Below are positions 1 through 10,999 of a stretch of 64,000 bases of DNA, piece by piece. How positions within the stretch are numbered: the first letter of the stretch is position 1; the number at the start of each line of letters is the position of its first letter. A program made the translations under genes and the position numbers. This DNA comes from Meghimatium bilineatum (lineage: Eukaryota > Mollusca > Gastropoda > Stylommatophora > Philomycidae), in the NCBI GenBank assembly GCA_034231615.1, contig CM067317.1, positions 18,520,673 to 18,584,672 of the forward strand, written 5' to 3'. The notes under the pieces are model-generated. The model did not search any database, was not told where the DNA came from, and saw only the letters and a program-made list of their open reading frames with translations.

Positions 1-104
1 CTTATGGGAATGTTCCCAGTACCGTTATGATGATACTTAACGAACTAACAAGAGAGTTTTGCATCGGTTTGCATCCATGTAGGTTATAGTTGGTTATTTT
101 GAAA

Positions 105-795
105 TTTATTGAGAAAATATGCTGCTTAACAGGAACTTGCTGGAGGAGATGAATTTTGCTGAAACTCCTTAACGGTAACTTGTTTGATACGAGGTATTTT
201 GCTGAAACTGCTTAACAGTAACTTGTTGGATACAAGGAATTTTGTTGAAACTCCTTAAAAGTAACTTGTTGGATACGGGGGATTTTGCTGAAATTGCTTA
301 ACAGTAACTTGTTGGATGTGAGGAATTGTGTAGAAAATGCTTAACAGTAACTTATTGGAAGCGAGGAATTTTGCAGAGACTGCTTAACAGGAACTAGTTG
401 GATGAGAGAAATTATGCTGAAACTGTTTCATAGGGACTAGTTGGATGTGAGGAATTGTGTTGAAACTGCCTAATAGGAACTAGTTGGAAGTGAGGAATTG
501 TGTTGAAACTGCTTAATAGGAACTAGTTGGAAGTGAGGAATTGTGTTGAAACTGCTTAATAGGAACTAGTTGGATGCGAGGAATTTTGCTGAAACTGCTT
601 AATAGGAACTAGTTGGATGCGAGGAATTTTGCTGAAACTGCTTAATAGGAACTAGTTGGATGTGAGGAATTGTGTTGAAACTGCCTAATAGGAACTAGTT
701 GGAAGTGAGGAATTGTGTTGAAACTGATTAATAGGAACTAGTTGGATGCGAGGAATTTTGCTGAAACTGCTTAATAGGTACTTGTTGGATGTGGC
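105..795. repeat. 43-bp minisatellite, about 16 copies
   Basis: A tandem array of a 43-bp unit with the recognisable pieces ctgcttaataggaactagtt and gaggaattttgctgaaac. Phase was measured from successive gaaactgctt blocks, for example at 591 and 634. Copies differ at scattered positions (tgttgg/tagttgg, gtgttg/ttgctg). The array begins near the left edge and stops abruptly at about 795. No coding potential is seen. Confidence 0.9.
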
Positions 796-838
796 CACCA
801 CTATTATTATAGTCAGATTTCGAAATTAAATGTTGCAA

Positions 839-966
839 ATGTGGGGCAGGCCCCTTTGTTTCGTATGTGGGGCAGACCCCTATGTTACAGATGTGGGTCA
901 GGCCTCTATGTCGCAGATGTGTGGGAGGCCCATATGTTGCAGATGTGGGGCAGACCCCTCTGGTTA
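839..966. repeat. 26-bp minisatellite, 5 copies
   Basis: Five head-to-tail copies of a 26-bp unit centred on atgtggggcagacccc. It is GC-richer than its surroundings and follows the 43-bp array after only about 45 bp of unique sequence. Confidence 0.85.
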
Positions 967-1254
967 AAAGTAAGTAGCAATTTACTAGCAGACTAAATTA
1001 AAAAAACTATCAGCTAGAATATCAGGATAAGTCCTCAGTGTCAGGGAAAATAATAACGTGAGGGATTGTGCAACACAAAGTCATGAGGGGAAAAATGTAG
1101 ATATATGAAGAATGTTGCAGTGAAATACAGAGCACATAAGCAACGTCAACAGGGACACACGGAGTTTTGATTACAAAGATTTAATAAGGATAAAAACGAA
1201 CAACAAGAAATGAATATTACAGAAAGAGAATCATGACGCGAGAGAGGAGCAAAA

Positions 1255-1515
1255 GACGTTGTTGTTTTGGTCATATAAAGAGACATAAGACCATGGAAAG
1301 ATTTATAGCTGAAAGCAGAGTTAACGGCAACAGGGGAAGAGAGCTCCTTAGACAACGAAGGTGCTGCGATATATCAGCCTGCTTAAATATGTCTCTAGCT
1401 GTCTCTAACTCGCTAAGAGTCGCGGAGTGTTCAGAGAATCCATAAAGGATGACCACGTTCTAGAAGGAATATGTCTCATGATAATAATCAGCATCAACCA
1501 TGACACAGTCATTGA
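1255..1515 (+). pseudogene. LINE 3'-end remnant (family M)
   Basis: The plus-strand translation gives FGHIKRHKTMERF followed by a degenerate basic stretch and a VAECSENP-like end. This is the usual C-terminal tail of LINE polymerases downstream of the reverse transcriptase. The DNA aligns with 16,600-16,815 over its whole length (shared tcatataaagagacat, agatttatagc, gaccacgttctrgaag) and more weakly with the minus-strand fragment at 31,545-31,800. Only the 3' end is present, so it is a dead 5'-truncated copy. The clade is not assigned. Confidence 0.65.
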
Positions 1516-2790
1516 AGATAAACATCACTGCCATATGTGTAAACGAATGGTTGTTGTGGTCTACGAGTTCACACTCAGAAGATGCCGATGACAAAATTCT
1601 TGCTTGAAATCACATTATAAGATACAGAAGTTTTGTTATAAATAGTTGTTCACACTCACAAATAAAATGTTACATTATAATAATAACTGTTATTATTATA
1701 CCCAGGTAATGTCATCATGTTCAGACATGCCTATGCAGATATAAATAATATTTGTTGTAATAACACAACCTATAAATCAGAACTTACACATACACAAATG
1801 TGAAAATCATAATAAATTACAACAATATTACATCGCCAAACAGTAATCTTTCATAAAATAATTATAAAAGTAATATTCATCAATGTTATTACGGCCAGAT
1901 ATTCTCAATTAATGGACGTTATCGCACATAATATGGTTTTATTTCTAGCCAAGTGTCCAGCCGATAAGCTACTTCGATTCTTGTCAATTCAAGCGTATCT
2001 GGTGCCATTCGTGAAATTGTATTTAGGAATCTATTAGGCAGAGTCCGGAAACAGAAACATGATTAACGTCAGCATCTGCATGGAAAAAGCATTTCAAAAT
2101 AAGTCATGCCAGACTAGCATTAGACATTTCTGTAGATATATGTCGCATTGATCTTGGCTACTTAATGAAGCAGAAACGTGTCTACTAGCCAGGGTTTCTT
2201 CTACAAGAATGCACGTGGATATATCTGATATATCTATTTGTATATCTATTTCCTTTTCACTTCTTGTGCTCTTTGGAGTGGCTGGATTGAATTATGAGCG
2301 TTTTTCAGGCTATGATACGTTTGGTCGCTCGAAATCGAGTAACAGTAACGTCCCAGTACGTAGATAACTCCATAAATCTACATACCTTTTGGTTTTCCTT
2401 TGCTTTTTGTTTCATTTCTCGTGGTGTATGCTCCTGCTGGCCAATATGGGTTCATTCTAATTAAGTGGTGAATTCTTTTCAGATTCTTTGTAGTTCAATA
2501 TATTTGACCACATACGTTGTTCCAATAGTTTGTGTAATCTCTTCATTCTTCACATCATCACTTCTTGCTATGTTGTCAGCTATGCTTTTTTTACACCTCA
2601 TTTCAGATTTGCCAAACTTTATTTCTATTTCAGACTTGCCAAACTTTATTTCTAGTTCTTACTTAGTGTCCACGTACGTCTGATATTTCTAACAGTACGT
2701 CTGTATAAAGGTTGAATTAATTATTTGCCTTTCTGTTTCCACCGTGATAGATGTGTGTTTCAAAATTGGTTAAGTTTATAATTTACGTAT
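1516..2790. other. No recognisable gene
   Basis: AT-rich sequence without a motif I can name. It holds a small direct duplication at about 2602-2655 (two copies of a 27-bp block containing ttgccaaactttatttct) that makes a short hydrophobic open frame. I regard that frame as chance. Confidence 0.5.
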
Positions 2791-2799
2791 ATCTATTTG

Positions 2800-3115
2800 T
2801 AATACCATGGACAGCCAAGAAAACGAATGCAGAGGTTCTCATGGATGCTGGCGTAAAAAGATCAATCATATCAAACATTAGAGGCAGAGAGTCAAGGTTT
2901 CTAGGGCATGTGCTGAGAAGAATACAGCTTGAACACTTAATAACCACTGGAAAAATCAAAGGGAGAAGAGATAGAGGTCGACAAAGAGAAATTTACTGGA
3001 TGGGCTTGTATCGTGGCACGGTAGAAGCTCACCATCCGAGCTTAGTGACAACACAAGAGACAGAGAGTCGTGGAGAAACATGATCGCCTACGCCATCCGG
3101 CATGGCACTTGATTG
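2800..3115 (+). pseudogene. LINE 3'-end remnant (family W)
   Basis: The translation reads PWTAKKTNAEVL, then FLGHVLRR, GKIKGRRDRGRQR and SPTPSGMALD. This order (W-T-x-K-x-TN-x-EVL, then GHxxRR, then a basic GRxxRGR block) is the C-terminal signature of many LINE polymerases. The DNA is homologous to 55,670-55,975, with the same order and the same end ggcacttgattgatt. No reverse transcriptase core is present upstream, so it is 5'-truncated and non-functional. Confidence 0.7.
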
Positions 3116-3329
3116 ATATCTATTTGTACCGGCAACATTGTGACTTTGGTGTTCTCAAAAATGAAATCTCAAGATTGACTGTATTAAACCATACTAAGAA
3201 GTAATAAACAACATGATACTGAACAGCTGCTTAATAACTTTTGATATCACTAATAATCTTTTACATATTTAGGAAATATTAGCATAATGGTAACATGCAA
3301 TAATAATGATATAAGTGACATACGATATC

Positions 3330-3475
3330 TGGTAGGAAGATACAAAGGGAGAGTAACATCACAAGATGAACTTTTTAAGTCTAACAGAGTTCACCACAAA
3401 AATATGAGGCAAGGGATATTGGAGGTATGTTGCAACCAGTCTCCGTTACGGAGACGGCGCTTGGTGAACATACAA
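3330..3475 (+). pseudogene. LINE 3'-end fragment (family K)
   Basis: A short piece aligning with the last about 140 bp of the family K LINE at 58,689-59,404 (complement). Shared landmarks are ggtaggaagatacaaa, gagttcaccac-like and agacggcgc before the end. Several indels shift the frame. It lies 200 bp after another LINE tail in the same orientation, so this is a small cluster of 3' ends. Confidence 0.5.
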
Positions 3476-3479
3476 TATA

Positions 3480-4015
3480 TATTGCGGTTTATAACCTTTC
3501 CCACTAGATGTCATTCAAGTATCCTCACAAATAACACAATCCCCAGATATAAACAAAATAAACTCGGTTATAGGTTGAGAGTAGCGTGCTCGGTATGGAG
3601 GACCTAATTCCATATTTAACGAACAGCAACAAAGTATCACAGTGAAATTGTGCACGTGGTCTTATAATTTTGATGACATTAGATTTGTATAATTCATAAT
3701 CGTGCAGACACTACCGATTTCATATACCGTCATGCTCTTTGATTTTTGTTTGCGAAATAATTAAACTCCTAAAAACATAATTTACTGTAATTTTTCAAAT
3801 TCTTAACGTTCTACGAATCAAGCCCACCATGTATGGGCGTATCTCTACTACTTATTTTATTACTGTAAATCGATGTAAACATGTGTCATTAAAAATATGT
3901 TTGATTGCAGCAACTAAATAAAAGTAAAGTTCATCATTTTTACCCCAATGAGGCGTATTGGAAAATATGAGGTTGGCCTGTATTTTTCATTGATCACTGT
4001 CATCGATAGAGATGA
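3480..4015. other. No recognisable gene
   Basis: AT-rich, with many short runs of A and T and no motif, repeat or long frame that I can support. Confidence 0.5.
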
Positions 4016-4019
4016 TGTG

Positions 4020-4195
4020 GTCAACATCACTCCCTTCGCCTCCCAAACGATCTGGCAACCATTTATTTAAACTTGGTTGACCTAGAAGTCATTGGTGATT
4101 TAAAATCATTGTTGCAGGAACTGGAAATTGAGCCTTGGATAACCCGGCGAGGATGCCAGTCCACTAACATCTGAGCCACCCCAGCCCTATCAGTA
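4020..4195 (-). mobile_element. Possible tRNA-derived SINE (minus strand)
   Basis: Read on the minus strand, a GC-richer block has an A-box-like gtggctcagatgttag (4164-4179) and, about 45 bp later, a B-box-like aggctcaatttcc (about 4121-4133), the spacing of a pol III internal promoter. No second copy was seen in the window, so the call rests on the tRNA-like layout alone. Confidence 0.35.
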
Positions 4196-4199
4196 GATG

Positions 4200-5030
4200 A
4201 AAGATATAATAAACAATTGAATGTAAGAATAATCAATGAAAAGAAATAATTTTACAAGGGGAAGGACATTATTTAATATTATGTACAAATTGTGTTGAGA
4301 AGTTTAGTTCATTTTTCTGAATCTATGTTGAGAGTTCTTGAGAATTATTTGAAAATGGTCCCGATTTTTTTGGAGGCTGGTCATGAAGCAGAATAGTGAG
4401 GGATTATGTGGAATCATCAAAGATGTGGTGGTTTTATAGAAGTATAATACGAATAACATGGACATATACAGCGCGTAATAAAAATATATTAAAGGAATTT
4501 AGCTGATGTAGTTAACTGTTACCTCAGAAAGGGGCATTGTTAACTGTCAGGACACGTTATCAGAAGATCAGAAGGGGATAAGTTGGAATATTGTTACAAC
4601 AGAAATGTATAAGTAATAAAAGAGATGCAGTTAAAACCAAGAAATCATATGCTGGGCAGCTTGCCATTTTAGTATGGGGAAAGATCAGTTTCTGCTCTAG
4701 AAGGGACTTTTCTGTGTGTTTTTACAAACTTGACACATACTTTAAATGAAAGGGTGTAGGTTACTTCCATCCCAGTAGTCAATAAATATGTCTTCAGCAG
4801 GCTTCACCACAGCGGTGATGATGGATGTAACAATTAACCAGACACCATTCCTTCTTATCTATGACACCCATGAAATGTGCCATTGCTATTATTCATTATT
4901 CTCCTGTTGGATCCAGGTAAAACAGTGACGATTACGAATAATAAAATTGGCTAAACTAAACTTTCTTACTCAATATGGTATTATCAAACAAGGAATTTAA
5001 AGTGCATTAAACACAAAAATGAGGATATTG
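4200..5030. other. No recognisable gene
   Basis: AT-rich sequence with no supported feature. Confidence 0.5.
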
Positions 5031-5034
5031 ATTT

Positions 5035-5335
5035 ATAGCCCAATGTAGATAACGATATAGCACGATACATATATTGAGATAGCACGACGCATAGATTCAG
5101 AAAGCAGGATACAGAGATTGAAATAGCACGACAGAGATATTAAGATAATACAACAAAGATACTGAGATAGAAGGACATATATTAAGATAGCACGACATAC
5201 AGATTTAGGTAGCACGATATGGAAATTATGATAGCAGGACATCGAGATTGGGATAGCACGGCACAGGGATCGAGACAGCACGATGCAAAGATCAATATAG
5301 CACGATGCGGAGATCAAGAAATCATGATACGGAGA
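5035..5335. repeat. Degenerate ~30-bp tandem array
   Basis: About ten diverged copies of a unit built on gatagcacgaca plus agatt. The repeat keeps a 94-residue minus-strand frame (5033-5317) open. Its composition simply repeats the unit, so I treat it as non-coding. Confidence 0.7.
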
Positions 5336-5554
5336 ACGGGAAAAGATCCTTTTTGTGGCTAACTATCTAAAAGTGAAAGGCCAATTATTGAACAATTTAA
5401 AACCGTAAATAGAAAGAAATGATAGTATTTGTCACTGAAATGTTGATGAGAATTAAAAGAAACAAACATTGGAAACTGTAGTTCTCTCAGATTAATTAAT
5501 GGATAGGAAGTAATTAGTTTTAGGCATTTCAGCATTCTGAAAACTTCGGTTATC

Positions 5555-5655
5555 TCTATAACATGGAATGAGTGACTGTGACATGTACATCTCAACACTT
5601 TGGCTATTTGTATAACATGGATCGAGTGACTGTGACATGTATATCTCCATAAAAT
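5555..5655. repeat. Two-copy ~53-bp direct repeat
   Basis: Two adjacent copies sharing ataacatgga and gagtgactgtgacatgta, then catctc or tatctc. Confidence 0.7.
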
Positions 5656-6290
5656 GATAGCATATTCTATTCAGGATGTCGCCATCAATTCAGTTTTTTT
5701 TGCTGTTGTGACTTTCATGGCAGTGTTTACGTGTATTAGTTTTCCATTGCTTTGTGTATGGTCCAGAAACACAATTTCCTGATGCGATTCGTATTCTTTC
5801 GTTCGGCTGTCACAGAGCCGGACACATTTCAATACCGTGTTTGAATGTTACGTTTTAAATGATTACTCTCACATGTCTAGTCTTGGCTGGTTTTATCGTC
5901 ACCGGTTGGTACCAATTTGCTATGCTAGAAAGGAATTCATCCCATTTCTTAGTATTGCCACCTATTGTTCAGACTGAATCACGCTTCTGATTAGCAGATC
6001 ACATTCATTTATGGTTTACCTTTTCCTCACTGGCGGCACTCATCAAGTCTGGCGGGTTTTGTCATTTTTATTTCTCTCTAGTTCAATTTTGCCATATTGA
6101 TTTCGTCAACAAATGGTCAGTTTCCATGATTATGTCTGCGATTTTTGGTAATTAGCCTTCTTAATTTTTATATTTTCATATGGAAAATATTATTTTTATC
6201 TCAATTCACCTATTATTGAGCAGTTACTTTTCACCCATAGATTTTAATCATCGTTTTTTTTTTCTATACATTTTAGAGACTAACATTGGT
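5656..6290. other. No recognisable gene
   Basis: T-rich sequence. No frame, motif or repeat that I can support. Confidence 0.5.
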
Positions 6291-6292
6291 TA

Positions 6293-6352
6293 GAGAGAGA
6301 GAGAGAGAGAGAGCGGGAGAGAGAGAGCGGGAGAGAGAGAGAGAAAGAGCGG
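6293..6352. repeat. (GA)n microsatellite
   Basis: About 60 bp of GA dinucleotides interrupted by short cggga pieces. Confidence 0.9.
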
Positions 6353-7540
6353 TGAAAGAAATACTATGTTTGCACAAATGAAACATGTAAATGGACGTCT
6401 GTGTATGTGCTTACAAGTTTAAGGATGCTCTACCGGATGAAAACTTAAATTGTAGTATAAAATACAAGTCTGAAAGATACTTAACTGTAGAGAATACAGA
6501 AAAAAACTCATAATAACGTAGCTTCCGTCTTGAATGTACCTACAATGTCAGACTGCACTGTGTGATAAAGAATCAGCAGATACCAAGATTGAGTTAACTT
6601 ATTTAATATGAAACATATGAAATATATTTATACGATATGACTTTTTGCTAGTATGTTATATGTAAGACGTATAGATAAGTGCAGCAATTAATGGATGTGG
6701 TTACTATAATTGACAATATCTACGTTCAGTAGGTTGCTGTGAGAGGGAAATGTACAAAGTGTAGGGGATAGATTGTCGTAAAGATATATGATATTTCATG
6801 TCCCTAGCACAACACATGATGCGAGTTATCATACACGTTACAGAATTGCAATGCCCTTATTTTTAGTTTGTAAACGCACTCCTGTGCTGCCGGGACTTGA
6901 GAGTGAAGACATTAATATTTAATAACCATACTGTGAGAACTGCCACAAACATGTCGTAAGAAGTCTAAAGAAAATGTTGGTGGTCGGATTGACTGTACCA
7001 TCGATTTAAGATTCTTCTTCCTCCAGGATCAGTTTCCTATTAGCTGAAGTCTATACAAGCAGGATTGCAGCCGCATCTATGAATTCAGCCGCCAGCGGCA
7101 TGTCCTCACAGTTACACCACACACTCGCTGTCATTTCTGTTTCCTGGGGACCGATTTTAGTCCTGAAATCTCCAAACAGTGGTCATATCTGCACATTGTG
7201 TTCTAGAATCTGGGGACCTTTTTTATATGGACGGTGCTCAGTTGAGACAAAATTTATTTTGTGCAGATTTACTTGTAGTCTACAGTGTCCTGTGCTGAGG
7301 CTAAAACGATAGTTTTTTTGTGATCTGATCAGCTTTAGGTTGTGAATATGTGGAAATTTTCTGCCTGTTTTCTAACACTAGGCATATTTGTATTTTCTTT
7401 TGCTGTTTTTGATACTGTCACTGGCCACCGATGTTGTGTTTGTATTGTTCTTTTTATGCTCCTGTTAGTGCTAGTCTGTCAGCTGCCCATGTCCTACAAT
7501 TCTGCAATGTCCAGGAATATCACTGCAGTACCAACCACTT
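6353..7540. other. No recognisable gene
   Basis: AT-rich. The open frames at 7079-7312 and 7342-7545 show no family motif, and the latter is just a hydrophobic T-rich translation. Part of 7.3-7.5 kb may be the far 3' end of the neighbouring minus-strand LINE, but I cannot show it. Confidence 0.4.
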
Positions 7541-7544
7541 TGTG

Positions 7545-8290
7545 ATTAGTCATCATCATCAAGTAGCATATCCTGAACAGAATGTAGCAGTAATCACAGC
7601 CTTTCAAAACTTCTGTCGATATTGAGCGAATCTTCCTGCGTCTGTTACTGTCATGTTCAGGTGGTCCGTGACATCTTGCGTCCATCTTCGTATTGGTCTA
7701 CCTCTTGTTCGTCTCCCTGCCATACTTCCCTCTATTATGGTCTTAAACGGCTGTCATAGTGTACTATATGACCAAACTGCTGAAGATTTCTGGAAAGAAC
7801 CATGCTGTTTAGCCGGTTTTGTTTTACATTCATTTCCGTCAGAATGGCTGTATTGGTCATCTTTTGGTCCATGATATTCTACGGATTTTTCTGTAACATT
7901 TTGCTTCAAATGTGCTATTTTTTCACATTGTTGGTGATTGTCCAGGATCCAGATCCATATATATTGTCACTGGCAATATGCAAGCTCTTAGAAATGTTAG
8001 TTTTATTGTTTTGTAGCAGCTCCGCCATATGTTTTTCATTTGTAACTGCTTTCTTGACACGATAGCCAACCTTCTTCTGACTTCTCCATATCAATCGCCG
8101 TTACTGTTGATAAGAGAACCAAGGTAATAAAAACTGTTGACTCTTCTAATTTGCTGCTGTTGATACTGACAACTGGTGTTATTAGTAGACAATTGATTAG
8201 AAAATTCTACAGCGGATTTTGTTAAATCTTTAGGTTCATTTTGGATAATGTGAAGATCTAACATTGTCACACAAGGAGACTATGTCAGCT
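7545..8290 (-). pseudogene. LINE reverse transcriptase C-terminal remnant
   Basis: On the minus strand the phrases appear in the right order for a LINE polymerase tail: VNSFYYLGSLINSNG, RACILPVTIY, a YRKIRRISWTK-like phrase, QFGHIVHYDSRL, then MAGRRTRGRP and DVTDHLNMTVTDAGRFAQ. They fall in different frames and are broken by stops and indels, so this is an old copy. The 3' end lies near a catcatcatcaa run at 7550, which in the element's orientation is a TGATGATGATG tail. The endonuclease and most of the reverse transcriptase are missing, indicating 5' truncation. Confidence 0.7.
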
Positions 8291-8319
8291 CCTTTGAGTT
8301 TGTTCCTCTAGTTTGTTTG

Positions 8320-8661
8320 TTTGTTTTTCGTTCGCTCCATTGTAACCATCACGGATATCCGTGCGATTTCCGCCGGGAGCGTATTTACGTTGTGCCACCG
8401 TTATGCGCCTTGTAGGCCTAGCACATCCGATTTCGGCATGCCTTGACAATTCGGGTGGGCTACCCTTAGCCTGTGACAGCCTCTATATCTGTCTCCAGGC
8501 ATGCGTAGTGAAGACTCTTCGCCCAGACGATTTACTTGCTCTCGTCTCACTCGAACAAGTGTTCTACTGTCTATGAACTTGCCTCGTGTAATTGGACGTG
8601 CTGTGCCTGTGCCCATTAGGTACTGAACCGTTTCTCATCCATGATCCTGGTTCCTTAAGGG
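8320..8661 (+). repeat. Dispersed repeat A, copy 1 (inverted twin at 61,209)
   Basis: About 340 bp, clearly GC-richer than its surroundings, matching the reverse complement of 61,209-61,552 almost end to end. Shared landmarks are the perfect 14-bp palindrome cacggatatccgtg (8350-8363), tttccgccgggagcg, aattcgggtgggctacc and ccttgtaggcctagc. Open frames across it (8361-8576 plus, 8401-8616 minus) have no recognisable motif. The class of element is unknown. Confidence 0.85.
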
Positions 8662-9115
8662 GAAGAACTCAACAGAGGAGTTGGACCCTGGCTCTTTCGC
8701 CCTCTTAGCCGAGGTGTCATTCACCGACATCGTGTACCCCTTGTCCAATTTCGAGTCTCACACCACGCGTTTGAGAGCAAGACGTTCTCGAGCTGAGCGT
8801 CCTTGTCCCAATAGCGCCTGAGCCCATCAGGTACTGAACCCTTTCTCTCTTCAAGTGTATTTCCGGTGTAGGAAAACCTGACAGTAGAGTTGGGCCAGGG
8901 CTAAATCGTTGTCCCTTTTGTGCCTGAGCGAATCGAGTACGGAACCCTTTCTCTCTGCAAGTTACTTCCGGTATAGGAAATCTTGACAGTAGAGTTGGGC
9001 CAGGACTGCCATCGTTGTCCCTTTTGTGCCTACACCCATCGGGTACAGAACCCTTTCTCTTTGCAAGCATATTTCCGGTTTAGGAAGGCTCGACATTAGA
9101 GTTGGGTTAGGTCTT
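8662..9115. repeat. ~107-bp tandem repeat, 3 full copies, GC-rich
   Basis: Units start near 8822, 8928 and 9035 and contain acggaaccctttctctctgc, then atttccggt, then acagtagagttgggccagg. The end of repeat A at about 8608 (attaggtactgaaccgtttc) looks like a zeroth, diverged unit, so the array probably belongs to the same element. The 117-residue minus frame at 8717-9070 is a product of the repetition. Confidence 0.75.
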
Positions 9116-9733
9116 TTGCTTTACCAAACGCCGATGGATGGGTCTGGGTCTCTGCCTGTTAGGAACTCTGGTAACTAGAAGCCCGTCTCGAGCTGACGGA
9201 GCTTGTAGTTTCCTTTCCTAGGGACTTTTCACTTTCTATTTGCAGTTCGCGCTGCCCTCTAGCGCTGTTCTGCCCTTTCATTGTTTCATTGTACTCTGTA
9301 TGAAACATATTTGTCTCTCGCCATGCATTTACCTTTACGTGCATTTTGCATTGGCCGCCCCTCCAATGTTCGGACTGGACTGACTAGCTTTACTGTATGT
9401 CGACAGTGTCGCTATATGTGGTGATGCTGGTGGTGTCGGAGATATTGTCTGTCTCTTTTGCAGTCAAATCTCTTTCCATCTGCTACCTCCGCATTCTCGG
9501 ACACGATCCCCAAATGATTTGGCCAGAATCAGCACGAGCTGCTGTATTTCTGTTTCCAGGGTGCACCGCGTGGAGGTACATTTGGGATCTTGGTTATCTG
9601 CTAACCCTGGGTCCGCCTAGAGCAATGCGTTCCCTTTGCACCCCGTTCCTCTAGTGATATCGGTGCTTCTAAGATTACTTGCATCTAAGTCCTGTAGTTT
9701 GTTGATAATTTGCAAGTAGCAATTGAGAGTTCA
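9116..9733. other. Unassigned GC-richer flank
   Basis: Composition remains closer to repeat A than to the AT-rich surroundings, so the unknown element may extend here. The 85-residue frame at 9397-9654 and the 61-residue minus frame at 9159-9344 have no motif that I recognise. Confidence 0.4.
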
Positions 9734-9973
9734 TCTGGGTATCTCCCTAGCGTAATGGTTAGGCTGTTCGCCTTGTGTTCAAGAGGTCATGATTTCGAAT
9801 CCGGTTTGTGTCGTCTTGTTTACAAGGTGACTTTTTCTGAGATCCCTGTGGATTATCTTACACTCCTGAAGCTACGGAGTTACGTGTCATGAGTGGTACT
9901 CTCGGCAGGCGGCGTGCAGCTTCATTGAGAGTGACGGAGTCTATATGGGAAACCGAGTACAGTGAAGTCAATC
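9734..9973 (+). mobile_element. tRNA-derived SINE, copy 1
   Basis: About 240 bp with an A-box-like tagcgtaatggttagg (9748-9763) and a B-box-like tttcgaatccgg (9793-9804), followed by a body shared with 41,121-41,346: gaagctacggagttacgtg, atgagtggtac and the terminal gaagtcaat. Two copies with the same boundaries plus a pol III promoter layout support a SINE. It sits next to a decayed LINE. Confidence 0.65.
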
Positions 9974-9989
9974 CTCTACGATTTTTGAA

Positions 9990-10990
9990 TCCGTTTGAAT
10001 TGATAGTTCTTTTTTGGAGCCTAGGTATCACTATTTGTATCCCAGCTCCTTTCTTGATTGAATCCTCTGATAATCCATCTGTGACATGAGTCCACTGTGG
10101 GCTGGAGAATTAGGTGTCTAGGTAATCAAGCGTTTTATATCATGAGAGCATTAGGAGTTTTCATGGTTCTGCTATCGATACTGTATTGCCAAGTTTTGCG
10201 CTATATGTGGGTGAGGTGTTTGCGATGTTTTAATATGCTTCTATCTGTTCCCATTCCTCCTGGTTGTTGCTGATTACTTTCTTATTGACATGAATAACTT
10301 TTGGTTATAGGTGATTGGAGTCCTTTTTTTTTTTTTAGTTACTTTGTTTTTTCAGGCATGGGGTGATGTTTCATGCTTATACACGTTTCAGTCATTATTG
10401 TTATTTTCACATTCTTGTGGGCTGTTGGATTTTGTAATCCTGCTGTTGCTTAAAATATCGTTATAGGTTGGACGAACATGAACTATGTAGATTTGTCTTT
10501 TGCTTTTCATGTCGGCTCCCTAATCTGTGGAAGATTTATTTTTCACTTTTCGTAATCTGCGTGTGATCTTTTTTATGTTTCAGTCCCGTGTAGACTGGGT
10601 GTTTTCGTTAAAGAGTATGATATTGTCTATTATTAGGGTACAATTTTCAGTTTCTCTGGAGACTAAAGAATATGATGGCGATCTTGCTTTTATTTATTTG
10701 ACCACTCAGGTTTTTGCCCACTCTTCAACTTTGTTTACTGCATCCTGCATTCTCACCTGTGCGACTCTTATGTAATGTAATTTTGTCATAATAGCCATAT
10801 CACCTGCATGGAAATCTATATGTATGTAAATATTGTGTAAGCAGCTGTGGCGGGTCGTGTATAAAAATAATGAAGAGTGTGGGATATAGTTCTCATCTCT
10901 CTGAGATGACCATTCTGTTATGTTAACCACTTTGCTTTTCTGAAAATAAATTATCTTGCAGTCGAGAAGGTCATCTTCTGGCAATAGTAA
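9990..10990 (-). pseudogene. Decayed RT/RNase H LINE (I superfamily type)
   Basis: On the minus strand, 10,985 downwards gives HAGDMAIMTKLHY and DAVNKVEEWAKT, the region around the catalytic YADD box (here HAGD). Next come TRRLRKV, then GADMKSKRQIYI and VHVRPT, the thumb region seen in LINEs with RNase H. Near 10,095 downwards TDGLSEDSIKKGAGIQI recalls the first RNase H aspartate box (TDGS). Several frame changes and stops separate these pieces. The same order occurs in the intact element at 23,680-27,531, so it probably belongs to a related clade, but it is much older. Confidence 0.6.
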
Positions 10991-10999
10991 AACATTGCA

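Noticed and set aside
1146..1456. Minus-strand frames of 61 and 69 residues at 1.1-1.5 kb
   Set aside because: Opposite strand of a LINE 3' end; no independent support.
8361..9070. Frames of 71 to 117 residues in the GC-rich block
   Set aside because: Open on both strands, no motif, part of a dispersed and tandem repeat. GC-rich DNA has fewer stops.
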